NCBI RefSeq assembly: GCF_006345825.1 | Contig: NZ_VCIX01000080.1 | Coordinates: 107,663-171,662 of the forward strand | Length of the DNA: 64,000 nucleotides | Reading direction: 5' to 3' | From: Paenibacillus paridis | GTDB taxonomy: Bacteria > Bacillota > Bacilli > Paenibacillales > Paenibacillaceae | In this document: positions 17,678 to 26,316 of the stretch, one piece after another | Layout: every line of letters begins with the position of its first letter | Position numbering within the stretch: the stretch's first letter is position 1 | Translations under genes and position numbers: made by a program | The notes under the pieces: generated by a model | Seen by the model: the letters and a program-made list of their open reading frames with translations, nothing else | Told to the model about the DNA's origin: nothing | Databases searched by the model: none

Positions 17678-17777
17678 TACGGTTCACCCATTCGTTTGAT
17701 AGCCATCTTCTTCCATTGTATCAAATGTTAATTGTATCGACAATTACTTAAATTCATAATTAATAGCTTTCTGTTCT

Positions 17778-19001
17778 TCAGTCTTGCTCCATGCGCGATT
17801 CATGGCGAACGGGCCACCTGTCGGCCAGCATATGTTCGAGTGAAGGAGAGATGCTTAAAAACTGGCGGAACTGTTCATATTGCTCCCACTTTTTCGCAGA
17901 AACGCCCTGCTGCTCGGTGCGTACGGCACGAATTAGCAAATTTTTCGGAGTATGCTCCGGGTCCACGAATTCCAGCATTTGCACTTTATAACCAAGCACC
18001 TCAAGCAGCGTGCCACGGGCGGCATCGGTTGCCAGCGCCGCAAATCGCTCCTTCAGCAATCCCTGCGACAGGATCGGTGACAGTGCATCGTTGGTCACCT
18101 GCTTGAACAGCTCATGCTGGCAGCAGGGCACGGACATGATGACTGAAGCTCCCCAGTTCACGGCTTTGGCGAGTGCGGCGTCCGTTGCTGTATCACAGGC
18201 ATGCAGCGTAACGACCATATCCGCAGACTGAAGCTCTTCATATTCGGCAATATCGCCAACGAGAAATTTCAACTTGTCATAGCCGAGCTTCTCTGCCAGC
18301 TCTGAGCAAAAAGCGATCACATCCGCTTTTAAGTCCAATCCGATAATATTAATCTCCCGCTGCTGCTCCACGGCCAGAAGATGATAAAGCGCGAAGGTCA
18401 AATAAGATTTGCCGCAGCCAAAATCAACGATGGTCAGCTCCCGGTCCTTTGGCAAATAAGCCAGCACGTCCGTCACCATTTCCAGGAAACGATTGATCTG
18501 CCTGTATTTATCCTGTTTCTTGGCATGGACAAGCCCCTCGGCTGTCATGATGCCAAGCTCAACAAGGAACGGAGCAGCCTTCCCTTCTGCCAAAACCCGC
18601 TGTTTCTGCCTGTTGTGCTGCAGGCTTGTGGGACGAGCCCCTCCAGTTGGCGGCTTCCTCAGAATCGCGGCTTTCCCTTTCTTGCTGAAGAGCAGCTGCA
18701 CATCAGCTTCAGTCGTTTTCACCAGCGCTTGGCGATAGCTTTCCTGAAGCTGGCTAATCACCTGCGCAGCTGCTTGATCTACCGCTATATTTTCATGTGT
18801 TACCTTCGTAGGGTAATGGTACTCAAACTGGTAATGCAAACCATTCTTTAGCTCGATTGGACGGATAACCGTCTTGGGCGAGGCTGTACCGTCCTTGCGC
18901 CTCGGTTGGCTGAGGGTAGCCTGCAGCAGCTCTCCGCTATCGATCCAATTCGTGATGTCTTGCTGCCATTGTTCCGTCATGCCCGACCACTCGCTTCCCA
19001 T
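17778..19001 (-). CDS. Class I methyltransferase, Methyltransf_32-like
   Basis: 407 aa. An N-terminal region of about 180 residues precedes a SAM-binding core with motif I IVDFGCGKSYLTFALYHLL, acidic IGLDLKAD, and the typical VTLHACDTATDAAL and MSVPCCQHELF segments. The CCQHE motif is shared with the METTL25/Methyltransf_32 family; RNA or protein may be the substrate. The gene follows the DUF6483-like gene by 9 bp. The first ATG lacks a ribosome site, and M8 at 18980 is a possible real start. Confidence 0.82.
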   Translation of the reverse strand: MGSEWSGMTEQWQQDITNWIDSGELLQATLSQPRRKDGTASPKTVIRPIELKNGLHYQFEYHYPTKVTHENIAVDQAAAQVISQLQESYRQALVKTTEADVQLLFSKKGKAAILRKPPTGGARPTSLQHNRQKQRVLAEGKAAPFLVELGIMTAEGLVHAKKQDKYRQINRFLEMVTDVLAYLPKDRELTIVDFGCGKSYLTFALYHLLAVEQQREINIIGLDLKADVIAFCSELAEKLGYDKLKFLVGDIAEYEELQSADMVVTLHACDTATDAALAKAVNWGASVIMSVPCCQHELFKQVTNDALSPILSQGLLKERFAALATDAARGTLLEVLGYKVQMLEFVDPEHTPKNLLIRAVRTEQQGVSAKKWEQYEQFRQFLSISPSLEHMLADRWPVRHESRMEQD

Positions 19002-19010
19002 AAAAAGTTT

Positions 19011-19667
19011 TTAAAGCTGCGCTTGCTCCTTAAGCAGGGATGTAAGCCCCTCCTCAATTTCCTCGCGCGGCAAACCGCCAGCCTCAAGCCGTTCATTCGC
19101 TTGCAGCAGCATCCGCCTATAGATGGCCTCTGCTTCGTGAACGGTTATCGCATCGTCTCCAAGCAGCTCATGCATCATATTTTCCGCCAAGTCGTAGTGC
19201 CCTTCCGCTTCCTGCCATTCCAGCAGCAGCCGCTTCGTAGGCAATGGCAGCTCATAAGGGAGGAGCTTCTCTAGCAGCTCGGCTATTTGCTCCCTAGGTT
19301 CCGCAATGGTCGGCTCCGCATCAGCCAGCGACAAGCGTATGAAGAGATGCAGTGACTTTACATAGGCAACAAAGCTATCGTCCTCGCGGCCTAAATCGCC
19401 ATTCAGCTCAGCTTCCTGCCGCATTAATACGGCAATCGCTTGCAGATGATCGCTTTCCAGTATTCCGTTGGTTGTCATGACCTTCATGAGGTCCTCATCG
19501 GATAATGATCGGATCAGCTTGCTGCTAAGCCGAAACCGCTTGTCGAGAAGCTCGTCAATAAACAGCAGTGCATCCTCATGCTTCTTCTCCCGCCGCAGAT
19601 TCAGGATTTGGCCAACCGCCTCCGTCATCTGTTCAATCATTCTCATAAAATAATCCCGCTGGAACAT
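19011..19667 (-). CDS. DUF6483-like protein
   Basis: 218 aa, all-helical, beginning MFQRDYFMRMIEQMTEAVGQIL, a start I associate with the DUF6483 family of Firmicutes (function unknown). There is no signal or membrane segment. Repeated helical hairpins of TPR-like character appear around 110-200 (GHYDLAENMMHELLGDD). GGAGGAGTCCG precedes the ATG. It is probably co-transcribed with the methyltransferase downstream. Confidence 0.7.
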   Translation of the reverse strand: MFQRDYFMRMIEQMTEAVGQILNLRREKKHEDALLFIDELLDKRFRLSSKLIRSLSDEDLMKVMTTNGILESDHLQAIAVLMRQEAELNGDLGREDDSFVAYVKSLHLFIRLSLADAEPTIAEPREQIAELLEKLLPYELPLPTKRLLLEWQEAEGHYDLAENMMHELLGDDAITVHEAEAIYRRMLLQANERLEAGGLPREEIEEGLTSLLKEQAQL

Positions 19668-19690
19668 CGGACTCCTCCTCTCCCGGCAAT

Positions 19691-20539
19691 CTAAGGTTTA
19701 GTCTTAATGAAATCCAGGATCGCCGACGCCAGTTCCTTCGGCTCTTCTGCCATGCTCATATGACCCGCGCTCTTCAGCTCGACCTTTACAGTTGCCGCAT
19801 TGGCAGCGGCGAAAACATTTTCCACGGGAATTACTTTGTCGTTAGCCCCGGCTACCAGCAAGACAGGAAGGTCCGATTGCTCAATAACAGATTTGCGATC
19901 AATGCGTGCCTTCATGCCTTTTGCGGTACCGATAGCCCCTTGCAGCGCTGTGCCATAACCGATTTGCTTGCCCCGTTCTACCTCTTCAGCCAAGCTTTCG
20001 ACATGATTGGGAGCAAACAGCTTAGGAAGCAATCCGTCCACAAATGGCTTAATCCCGTTTTCCTCCAAGGCAGCGACTGCTTTGTCGCGATTCTCTTTCG
20101 CCGCCTCGCTGTCTGCCAGCGGAGTTGAATGAATCAGACCGAAGCCGGAAAGCTTCTTGGCATATTTCTCCGCGAACGCAAGGGTAATATATCCGCCCAA
20201 TGAATGGCCAAGCATGACTGCATTATGAATCTGCAGGCCGATTAACAATTCGGCAACGTCATCTGCATACTTCTCCATCGTATAAATGTCATCTTCAGGC
20301 GCTGAGCTTCTTCCATGCCCACGGCCGTCCGGCGCAATCACGCGAACGTAAGGCTCCAAATCATCTACGATTTTCTCCCAGTAAGCCGAGCTCCCGCAAT
20401 AGCCATGAAGCAGAACAATGGTTTCCGTGAGCCCGTCCGCAGCGCCTCCGTCCTCGGGATGGGAATCATAATAAGCAAGCTGTACTCCATTATTCAAAAA
20501 TAGTTTGCGCTGCGCAATCGAGTATACTTCTGTGGACAT
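19691..20539 (-). CDS. Alpha/beta-hydrolase
   Basis: 282 aa. Oxyanion region LLHGYCGSSAYWE, APDGRGHGRSS, nucleophile elbow GHSLGG, and near the C-terminus GANDKVIPVE and the catalytic His in LKSAGHMSMAEEP. The architecture is that of haloperoxidase/esterase-type hydrolases; substrate unknown. The start at 20537-20539 is used because AAAGGAG lies 10 bases upstream; a GTG three codons earlier is too close to it. Confidence 0.85.
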   Translation of the reverse strand: MSTEVYSIAQRKLFLNNGVQLAYYDSHPEDGGAADGLTETIVLLHGYCGSSAYWEKIVDDLEPYVRVIAPDGRGHGRSSAPEDDIYTMEKYADDVAELLIGLQIHNAVMLGHSLGGYITLAFAEKYAKKLSGFGLIHSTPLADSEAAKENRDKAVAALEENGIKPFVDGLLPKLFAPNHVESLAEEVERGKQIGYGTALQGAIGTAKGMKARIDRKSVIEQSDLPVLLVAGANDKVIPVENVFAAANAATVKVELKSAGHMSMAEEPKELASAILDFIKTKP

Positions 20540-20554
20540 CTGTCGCACGCTCCT

Positions 20555-21121
20555 TTATATTATTGGAATTTGGGATTCTTGCCTTTGCTTTGCCGCTGGT
20601 GTTCCTGTCGCTTTCTTCCACGCAGAGTCAATGGCGTTAACCGCTTCTTTAGCCATTCTCAGCACCTGATACAGAGATGTCGTTTGCAGCATCCAATAAG
20701 CCTTTGGACCATTCATATTAACAACCCCTGCCACGCTATAATGCCCAATGGCAGGCAATCGACGACCGATGGCCTTACCTGGCTGGAGCGGCCCCTCGGC
20801 AACGATGAACCGTCCTACTGAGACTGGCCTGCCAAGGCAAGCGTCAATGGCAATAACAATCGAGGCTGCTTCCAGCGATTGCAGCTCCCGCTCAACCGCA
20901 TGCGCATCGCAGGGCTTCTCCAAAGTGCCGATAACATTCGGCCAGCCGCTCTCCTTCAACATCGTGCCTGTCAGCGGCCCGAAGGAGTCGCCGGTGGAAC
21001 GGTCACTTCCGATGCAAACAAATACAATGCGGCTGACATCGCTATGCCGGGCGGCAATATTCTCAAAAAATTGCTCGATCTCACTTCTCGTCGGCTGTTC
21101 CGTTTTCTTGCACCTGCCCTG
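20555..21121 (-). CDS. yyaC: YyaC family spore protease-like protein, 5' end disrupted or unusual
   Basis: DUF1256/YyaC, a family related to the germination protease GPR and found in spore-formers. Family motifs VFVCIGSDRSTGDSFGPL, AIDACLGRP and GHYSVAGVVNMNG are all present. The first in-frame ATG (20960-20962) falls after the conserved GSDRSTGDSFGPL block, so it cannot be the natural start. Reading back, conserved-looking sequence continues (SEIEQFFENIAARHSD) to an in-frame TGA at 21122-21124 with no ATG, GTG or TTG between. An ATG at 21121-21123 opens the neighbouring frame and stops after 14 codons, at TGA 21078-21080. A +1 shift there would join the two. A frameshift mutation, sequence error, recoding or a rare ATT start are the options. 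Confidence 0.75.
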   Translation of the reverse strand, partial: QGRCKKTEQPTRSEIEQFFENIAARHSDVSRIVFVCIGSDRSTGDSFGPLTGTMLKESGWPNVIGTLEKPCDAHAVERELQSLEAASIVIAIDACLGRPVSVGRFIVAEGPLQPGKAIGRRLPAIGHYSVAGVVNMNGPKAYWMLQTTSLYQVLRMAKEAVNAIDSAWKKATGTPAAKQRQESQIPII

Positions 21122-21204
21122 TCATGATTTGCTGATCATTTCTGCTTTCAATTGTATCCAATTTTAAGTTCCTGTTCAATTTATGGTCTTTCCCTTTTGA
21201 ATCA

Positions 21205-21213
21205 TGTTACAAT
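21205..21213 (+). promoter_or_regulatory. Extended -10 promoter of the DUF1128 gene
   Basis: TGTTACAAT: TACAAT with the TGN extension, about 80 bases before the start codon. The leader that follows can form a hairpin (CAAAGCA with TGCTTTG, about 21219-21251), of unknown role. Confidence 0.5.
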
Positions 21214-21293
21214 TACTGCAAAGCAAGATGTGCGGATAAGCCCGTGCTTTGAGAGCCGATGACGGCCAGCAAACCAAATTCAGGAGGCAAACC

Positions 21294-21521
21294 ATGACCA
21301 ATTTAGAATTACAAACCCAAGAAAATGTAGCATTCATGATTGAAGTTATAAAAACAAAGCTGAAAATGGCTTCTGCTGCAGCAATGCAGGCTTCTAACTT
21401 TGACCTGAATAAATACGAGGATATTAAAGATCTCTATGAAGTGGTCGCGTCCAAGGAGAAATTCAGCATCAGCGAAGTTGAAGCACTCGTGTCAGAGCTC
21501 GGTAAGCTGCGTATACAATAA
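21294..21521 (+). CDS. DUF1128 (YfkK-like) protein
   Basis: 75 aa, MTNLELQTQENVAFMIEVI at the N-terminus, with helix-rich content and DLYEVVASKEKFSISEVEAL near the C-terminus, typical of the small DUF1128 family of Firmicutes; function unknown. The start at 21294 is chosen for CAGGAGGCAAACC directly upstream; a longer frame starts at 21249 without a ribosome site. It is transcribed divergently from yyaC and ends at a bidirectional terminator. Confidence 0.85.
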   Translation: MTNLELQTQENVAFMIEVIKTKLKMASAAAMQASNFDLNKYEDIKDLYEVVASKEKFSISEVEALVSELGKLRIQ

Positions 21522-21581
21522 AGTTCTATTTACAAGCAAATTATTCCAGTATCAGACATTTCTTTTCATTTTTCTACATTA

Positions 21582-21620
21582 AAAGAACCGAGCCTGGCAA
21601 CGCCGCCAAGCTCGGTTCTT
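21582..21620. terminator. Bidirectional terminator
   Basis: AAAGAACCGAGC and GCTCGGTTCTT form a strong stem with A- and T-tracts on both sides. It lies between two convergent genes and probably serves both. Confidence 0.85.
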
Positions 21621-21639
21621 CTCATTATTTGGCTATAAT

Positions 21640-22092
21640 CTATTCCTGCTCTTCCGTTTCCTGCTGGACGCCTTCAATGGACAGCTTAATCGAGATATCC
21701 TTGTGCTCGCCCTTGAGGAAATGGGCAATACGCTCCAACTTGTCAGCCAGCTCAGGGCCGCTTAGCGTCGTATTCAGATGGTAATCGAAGTTATCCGAGG
21801 GCAGCTTACGATCCGAATACGCATTCGATCCGCTCCAGCCACGGTCTCCGCCGGCACTTGCTCTAGCTGCAAGCTGCTCTTGAACCGGATAGAACTTATC
21901 TGACTTATTGACTACTCTCTCATAAATACGCAGCTTCTTCAGCAGCATATAATATTGCGCAGAATGCTTGAAATTCCAAGCTTCGCGAATGTCTTTGAGC
22001 GTATAATCCATTTTCCAGCGCTTTAGCTTTTCCACTTGCTCATCCGTGCTCAGTTGCAAAAAGTCGTCCAACGGCAGCATTTTTTCGGACAT
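21640..22092 (-). CDS. Hypothetical protein with an HTH-like N-terminus (150 aa)
   Basis: Not recognised. Residues about 5-65 (LDDFLQLSTDEQVEKLKRW, then YTLKDIREAWNFKHSAQYYMLLKKL) look like a small winged or HTH-type helical domain. A flexible Gly/Ser linker follows, then a C-terminal domain with a helix and a beta pair (DKLERIAHFL, KDISIKLSIEG). It is acidic, with no membrane segment. It could be a DNA-binding regulator, but no family can be named. Confidence 0.7.
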   Translation of the reverse strand: MSEKMLPLDDFLQLSTDEQVEKLKRWKMDYTLKDIREAWNFKHSAQYYMLLKKLRIYERVVNKSDKFYPVQEQLAARASAGGDRGWSGSNAYSDRKLPSDNFDYHLNTTLSGPELADKLERIAHFLKGEHKDISIKLSIEGVQQETEEQE

Positions 22093-22251
22093 GTTGACCC
22101 CTCCGATAAATAGTTAATAACATTATGAAATAATAATTTATAATGCTTTGTTTATCATATAAAAAATACCATAAATTTTGGCTGTTTACAAATTAATATA
22201 ATTTCACAATGCATGATAATCAAACATCCTATAAAAACACCCCATGAACAA

Positions 22252-22293
22252 AACCTCCATTCAGTCGCCAGACGATCGGCGCAAATGGAGGTT
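22252..22293 (-). terminator. Terminator after galT
   Basis: AACCTCCATT pairs with AATGGAGGTT around a GC-rich loop, followed on the minus strand by a T-rich tract (TTTTGTTC). It lies 9 bp after the galT stop. Confidence 0.8.
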
Positions 22294-22301
22294 CAGCTCA
22301 T

Positions 22302-23891
22302 TTATGATTTTTGAAGCCCAATTGTTGCAAGAAAACGCTCAAATGCTGCGATGCCTTCGTCCGTGCGTTTGTACACGCCTGCATCCTTCAGCACTTCCAA
22401 AAACTTGCCGCCTGTCTCTGATTCCACAATCGTTTTGGCCCGCTCCGTGCTGTTAGACGTGCCAAAGCGCTCAACAAGATTGAGAATCCAGTCAGCGTGC
22501 TTGTGAAGCGGGTGGTCGCCTGAACGAAGCTCTGCTGCCTCTGCTGCTGCTGAACCTGTCAGGTAAGCTGCAATCAGCTCCAGCTCCTCCTTGAGACGAC
22601 CAGGCAGTACCGCAAGCCCCATGACTTCAATTAAGCCGATGTTCTCTTTCTTCACATGATGCAAGTGCTGATGGGGATGGAAAATCCCATCCGGGTGCTC
22701 ATCGCTCGTACGGTTGTTCCGAAGCACCAAATCAACTTCATACTCACCGTTATCACGCAGCCGTGCAATCGGCGTAATCGTGTTATGAGGGGTACGCGTG
22801 CCGTCTGCTTCTTCACTAAAAGCAAGAACCTCCGAGGATGCGTCGCTGTAAGCACGCCACTCGTCCAAAATGCGGCAGGCTGCGCTATGCACATCGGCCT
22901 TCGACGTCCCATTAACCCGTACAACAGACATGGGCCAGTTCACGATGCCAAAGCGTACGCCGGGAACCTTAGGGTCGACAAACAGCGTATCAGTGGACGC
23001 CGCTTCCATCGGGAACACATGGCGGCCGCCTTGAAAATGATCATGGCTTAGAATCGAGCCGCCAACGATCGGCAAGTCGGCGTTGGAGCCAATAAAATAA
23101 TGAGGGAATTGCTCAACAAAATCAAGCAGCCTCGCGAAGGACGAATGCGAAATGACCATCGGCTCGTGCGCGCCCTTGAAAATAATGCTGTGCTCGTTGT
23201 AATACACATACGGCGAGTATTGGAAATACCACTGCTCCGCTTGCAGCGTGAGCGGCAATACGCGCAGGTTCTGACGTGCCGGATGATCGGGACGTCCGGC
23301 ATATCCGACATTTTCAACACATAGCAAACATTTCGGATACTTCGCCTGAGGCATTGTTTTGAGAAGCGCGATCTCTTTCGGGTCCTTCTCCGGCTTCGAA
23401 AGATTGATCGTAATCTCAAGGCTTCCGAATTCCGTCTCATGAAGCCAATACAGGTTCTTGCGGATACGGTCCATTCGGATGTAATTGGAATCAATGCTTA
23501 GGTTATAGAAGGCATCCGTTGCTGCCTTTAGCCCATCTTCCTTGATCTGGCGTTCGAATGCCGCGACGGCCTCGGATGGGCGCGGCAGCAGGAAGCCCAT
23601 AATGCGGGCATCGAGCAAATCGCGGTAGGTTGTCGTATTGTCAGGAAACAGTCCAATTTCATAAGCATAATCAAGCAAAGGCTCCAATAGCTCCACGGCG
23701 CTGTCCAAAGCTTCCTCTTGAATTGTACCCTCGTGAGGCTCCGTAAAGCGGAATAAATCAAGCAGCTCGTTTCTTGCCGCGTGCACATCCAGCCGATCGT
23801 TCAGCAGCTTGCGCTGCACGGCGAATTGAAGCAGTCTTTCTATAAGAATCAGCGCATCGCTTGCTGATGTCGCTTGTTGTTCATTTGCCAC
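22302..23891 (-). CDS. galT: UDP-glucose-hexose-1-phosphate uridylyltransferase (class II)
   Basis: Leloir pathway: exchanges UMP between UDP-glucose and galactose-1-phosphate. The 529-aa length and the motifs NADLPIVGGSILSHDHFQGG and YNEHSIIFKGAHEPM mark the Firmicute class II GalT, not the shorter zinc-binding E. coli type. The start GTG at 23889-23891 has GGGAG 9 bases upstream; a TTG ten codons further back has none. It is third gene of galK-galE-galT, 33 bp after galE. Confidence 0.95.
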   Translation of the reverse strand: MANEQQATSASDALILIERLLQFAVQRKLLNDRLDVHAARNELLDLFRFTEPHEGTIQEEALDSAVELLEPLLDYAYEIGLFPDNTTTYRDLLDARIMGFLLPRPSEAVAAFERQIKEDGLKAATDAFYNLSIDSNYIRMDRIRKNLYWLHETEFGSLEITINLSKPEKDPKEIALLKTMPQAKYPKCLLCVENVGYAGRPDHPARQNLRVLPLTLQAEQWYFQYSPYVYYNEHSIIFKGAHEPMVISHSSFARLLDFVEQFPHYFIGSNADLPIVGGSILSHDHFQGGRHVFPMEAASTDTLFVDPKVPGVRFGIVNWPMSVVRVNGTSKADVHSAACRILDEWRAYSDASSEVLAFSEEADGTRTPHNTITPIARLRDNGEYEVDLVLRNNRTSDEHPDGIFHPHQHLHHVKKENIGLIEVMGLAVLPGRLKEELELIAAYLTGSAAAEAAELRSGDHPLHKHADWILNLVERFGTSNSTERAKTIVESETGGKFLEVLKDAGVYKRTDEGIAAFERFLATIGLQKS

Positions 23892-23924
23892 GTGATGCAG
23901 CTCCCTTCGGTTCAGCAGCAATAA

Positions 23925-24911
23925 TTAGTCGTTATAGCCCTCTGGATTAGCTTCGTGCCAGCTCCAAGCGCTCTTAATAATATCCTCCAGCTTGTCGCGT
24001 TTCGGATTCCAGCCGAGCTCCTTGCGAGCGCGGTCGGACGAAGCCACAAGAATGGCAGGGTCTCCGGCACGGCGTTCTTCAAACACGGCAGGAATTTCCT
24101 TGCCGGTTACGCTGCGTGCGATATCGATGACCTGCTTCACAGAGAAGCCGGTTCCGTTACCAAGGTTGTACACGGCGCTGTCTGCTCCGCTGCGAAGGCG
24201 ATCAACCGCGAGCACATGCGCGTCAGCCAAATCGCTCACATGGATATAGTCGCGGATACAAGTGCCATCCGGAGTTTCATAATCCTCTCCAAATACAGAG
24301 ATATGCGGACGTTGTCCAAGCGCTGCTTGCAAGACGATCGGAATCAAATGCGTTTCTGGGCTGTGGTCCTCGCCGATTTTGCCGCTTTCATGCGCGCCTG
24401 CCGCATTGAAATAACGAAGCGAAACGAACTTGATTTGGTGGGCAACGTCGAACCATTTCATCATTTTTTCCATCGCGAGCTTAGTTTCACCGTAAGCATT
24501 CGTAGGAAGAGTGCGGTCATATTCATCAATCGGCACGTTCTCCGGCTCGCCGTAAGTAGCCGCCGTCGATGAGAATACGATTTTGCGTACGTTGTATTCG
24601 TTCATTTTCTCCAGCAGGCAAAGCGTGCCGAACACATTGTTATGATAATATTTTCCAGGATCCTTCATGCTCTCGCCTACCAGCGAGTTCGCTGCGAAGT
24701 GGATAACCGCGTCGATTTCGTTTTCCTTGAAAACCGTATCCATAAAAGCCGCGTCGCGCAGGTCACCAACGTACAGCTTGCCTCCAAGCAACGCCTTGCG
24801 GTGCCCTTGCTGCAAATTATCAACGATTACGATTTCCTCGCCGCGCTCCTGCAATGCCGCCACAGCATGCGAACCGATATAACCGGCCCCACCCGTTACT
24901 AATACTGCCAT
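23925..24911 (-). CDS. galE: UDP-glucose 4-epimerase
   Basis: NAD-dependent interconversion of UDP-galactose and UDP-glucose. 328 aa, extended SDR family: NAD-binding VTGGAGYIGSHAVA at the N-terminus, catalytic SSTAATYG and the YGETK (YxxxK) pair near residue 140, and RYFNAAGAHESGKIGEDH. GAGAGGGGAAATGAAC precedes the ATG. It could also feed UDP-galactose to polysaccharide synthesis. Confidence 0.96.
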   Translation of the reverse strand: MAVLVTGGAGYIGSHAVAALQERGEEIVIVDNLQQGHRKALLGGKLYVGDLRDAAFMDTVFKENEIDAVIHFAANSLVGESMKDPGKYYHNNVFGTLCLLEKMNEYNVRKIVFSSTAATYGEPENVPIDEYDRTLPTNAYGETKLAMEKMMKWFDVAHQIKFVSLRYFNAAGAHESGKIGEDHSPETHLIPIVLQAALGQRPHISVFGEDYETPDGTCIRDYIHVSDLADAHVLAVDRLRSGADSAVYNLGNGTGFSVKQVIDIARSVTGKEIPAVFEERRAGDPAILVASSDRARKELGWNPKRDKLEDIIKSAWSWHEANPEGYND

Positions 24912-24943
24912 TGTTCATTTCCCCTCTCCGAGCTGTTTATGGT

Positions 24944-26116
24944 TTAAACGAGGCGCTCTACGCCATTTCCAATCGTACAGACATAGAAGTCAGCCGTAAG
25001 CCCGGTTGCTTCATTGTATTTGCGTCCCACCTCTTCCTTGAAAGCCTCGACGCTGTCTTCATGCACAAGCGATACTGTACAGCCGCCAAAACCTGCGCCG
25101 GTCATACGGGAACCAAGCACGCCCGGTACTTGACGGGCTGCTGCTACCATTGCGTCAAGCTCTGCGCCGGTCACTTCATAAAGATCACGAAGCGAATCAT
25201 GAGAGCCGTTCATCAATTGGCCGAACTGCTCCAAATCATTCGCTTTCAGCGCTTTCATCGATTGAAGCACGCGATCGATTTCCTCTACAACGTGCTGTGC
25301 CCGGTTGCGTACGATATCGTCCTTAATCAAATGCTTATTCGCATTGAACTGCTCCAAATTAATTTGTCCAAGCAGCGTTAGCTCAGGAAATGCGCCTTGT
25401 AAATCCTGAACAGCTTGCTCGCACTGTGCACGGCGTTCATTGTAAGCGGAATCCACAAGGCCGCGGCGCTTGTTCGTATTGCCGATTACCAGCTTGTAGC
25501 TGCCCGAGTCGAAAGGCACAAGATCATATTCCAGCGTATCGCACATCAAAAGAATCGCATGGTCCTTTTTGCCGTTTGCAACTGCAAACTGATCCATGAT
25601 GCCGCATTGGACGCCGTTAAATTCATTTTCGGATTTTTGCGCTAGCAAAGCGATTTTCACTTTGTCTGTCTCCAAGCCTTCAAGCGTTTGAAGCGCATAG
25701 GCCGTCACAACCTCGATAGATGCTGAGGAAGAAAGACCCGCTCCGTTCGGAATTTCGCCATGGAAAAGCAAGTCATAGCCATTCTTGAACTGCACTCCGC
25801 TTTGTTGAAGCTCATAAACGATTCCTTTTGGATAGTTCATCCAATCATCAGCCTCGTCATATACGATCGAATCAATCGCAAAGCTCTTCGATGCCGGGAA
25901 GTTTGTCGTTGCAAGCCCAAGCTGCTTATCGGAGCGAACGCGGATGAGAAGCGTCGTTCCAAAGGTTAGAGCTGCCGGAAATACATAACCGCCGTTGTAA
26001 TCGGTATGCTCGCCAATCAAGTTTACGCGGCCTGGAGCGTGGAATACGGCGATATCGCCCGCTTCCCCGCCGTATTGCTGTATAAATTGCTGTGTTAGCG
26101 TATCAATGTTTGCCAT
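24944..26116 (-). CDS. galK: Galactokinase
   Basis: GHMP kinase, 390 aa, which phosphorylates galactose at C1. Signature GRVNLIGEHTDYNGGYV at about 29-45, the ATP-binding GAGLSSSASIE and the C-terminal GSRMTGAGFGGCTVSLV. It is first gene of galKET; AAGGAACGTGATAGCAA precedes the ATG. It lies divergent to an AraC-type regulator, its likely activator. Confidence 0.97.
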   Translation of the reverse strand: MANIDTLTQQFIQQYGGEAGDIAVFHAPGRVNLIGEHTDYNGGYVFPAALTFGTTLLIRVRSDKQLGLATTNFPASKSFAIDSIVYDEADDWMNYPKGIVYELQQSGVQFKNGYDLLFHGEIPNGAGLSSSASIEVVTAYALQTLEGLETDKVKIALLAQKSENEFNGVQCGIMDQFAVANGKKDHAILLMCDTLEYDLVPFDSGSYKLVIGNTNKRRGLVDSAYNERRAQCEQAVQDLQGAFPELTLLGQINLEQFNANKHLIKDDIVRNRAQHVVEEIDRVLQSMKALKANDLEQFGQLMNGSHDSLRDLYEVTGAELDAMVAAARQVPGVLGSRMTGAGFGGCTVSLVHEDSVEAFKEEVGRKYNEATGLTADFYVCTIGNGVERLV

Positions 26117-26163
26117 TTGCTATCACGTTCCTTTTTTGTTTTTTGTGGTTTGTCTATATGTTC

Positions 26164-26192
26164 AGTATAAGGTAACCGCTTCAAAAACGAAA
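26164..26192 (-). promoter_or_regulatory. Likely galK promoter with a weak cre-like site
   Basis: TATACT (26164-26169) is a good -10 on the minus strand; the -35 position (TTTCGT) is poor, as expected for an AraC-activated promoter. TTGAAGCGGTTACC, inside the spacer, resembles the catabolite (CcpA) site, with three mismatches to its 14-bp consensus. The latter is only suggestive. Confidence 0.45.
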
Positions 26193-26316
26193 TGGCGGTA
26201 AGTGCTTTTTGTATGGATTAATGTGACTTCCCGCATAGCTTTAGGACATGCTATTATAAGGAAAACCCTACATTTGTTCGCATTCCCAAACAAATATAAA
26301 GCAGGTGTAAAGTAAA

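Noticed and set aside
21069..21124. prfB-like programmed frameshift in yyaC
   Set aside because: The stop is followed by G, the preceding codon is AAG, and no internal Shine-Dalgarno sits at the proper distance; a mutation, error or rare start is equally or more likely.
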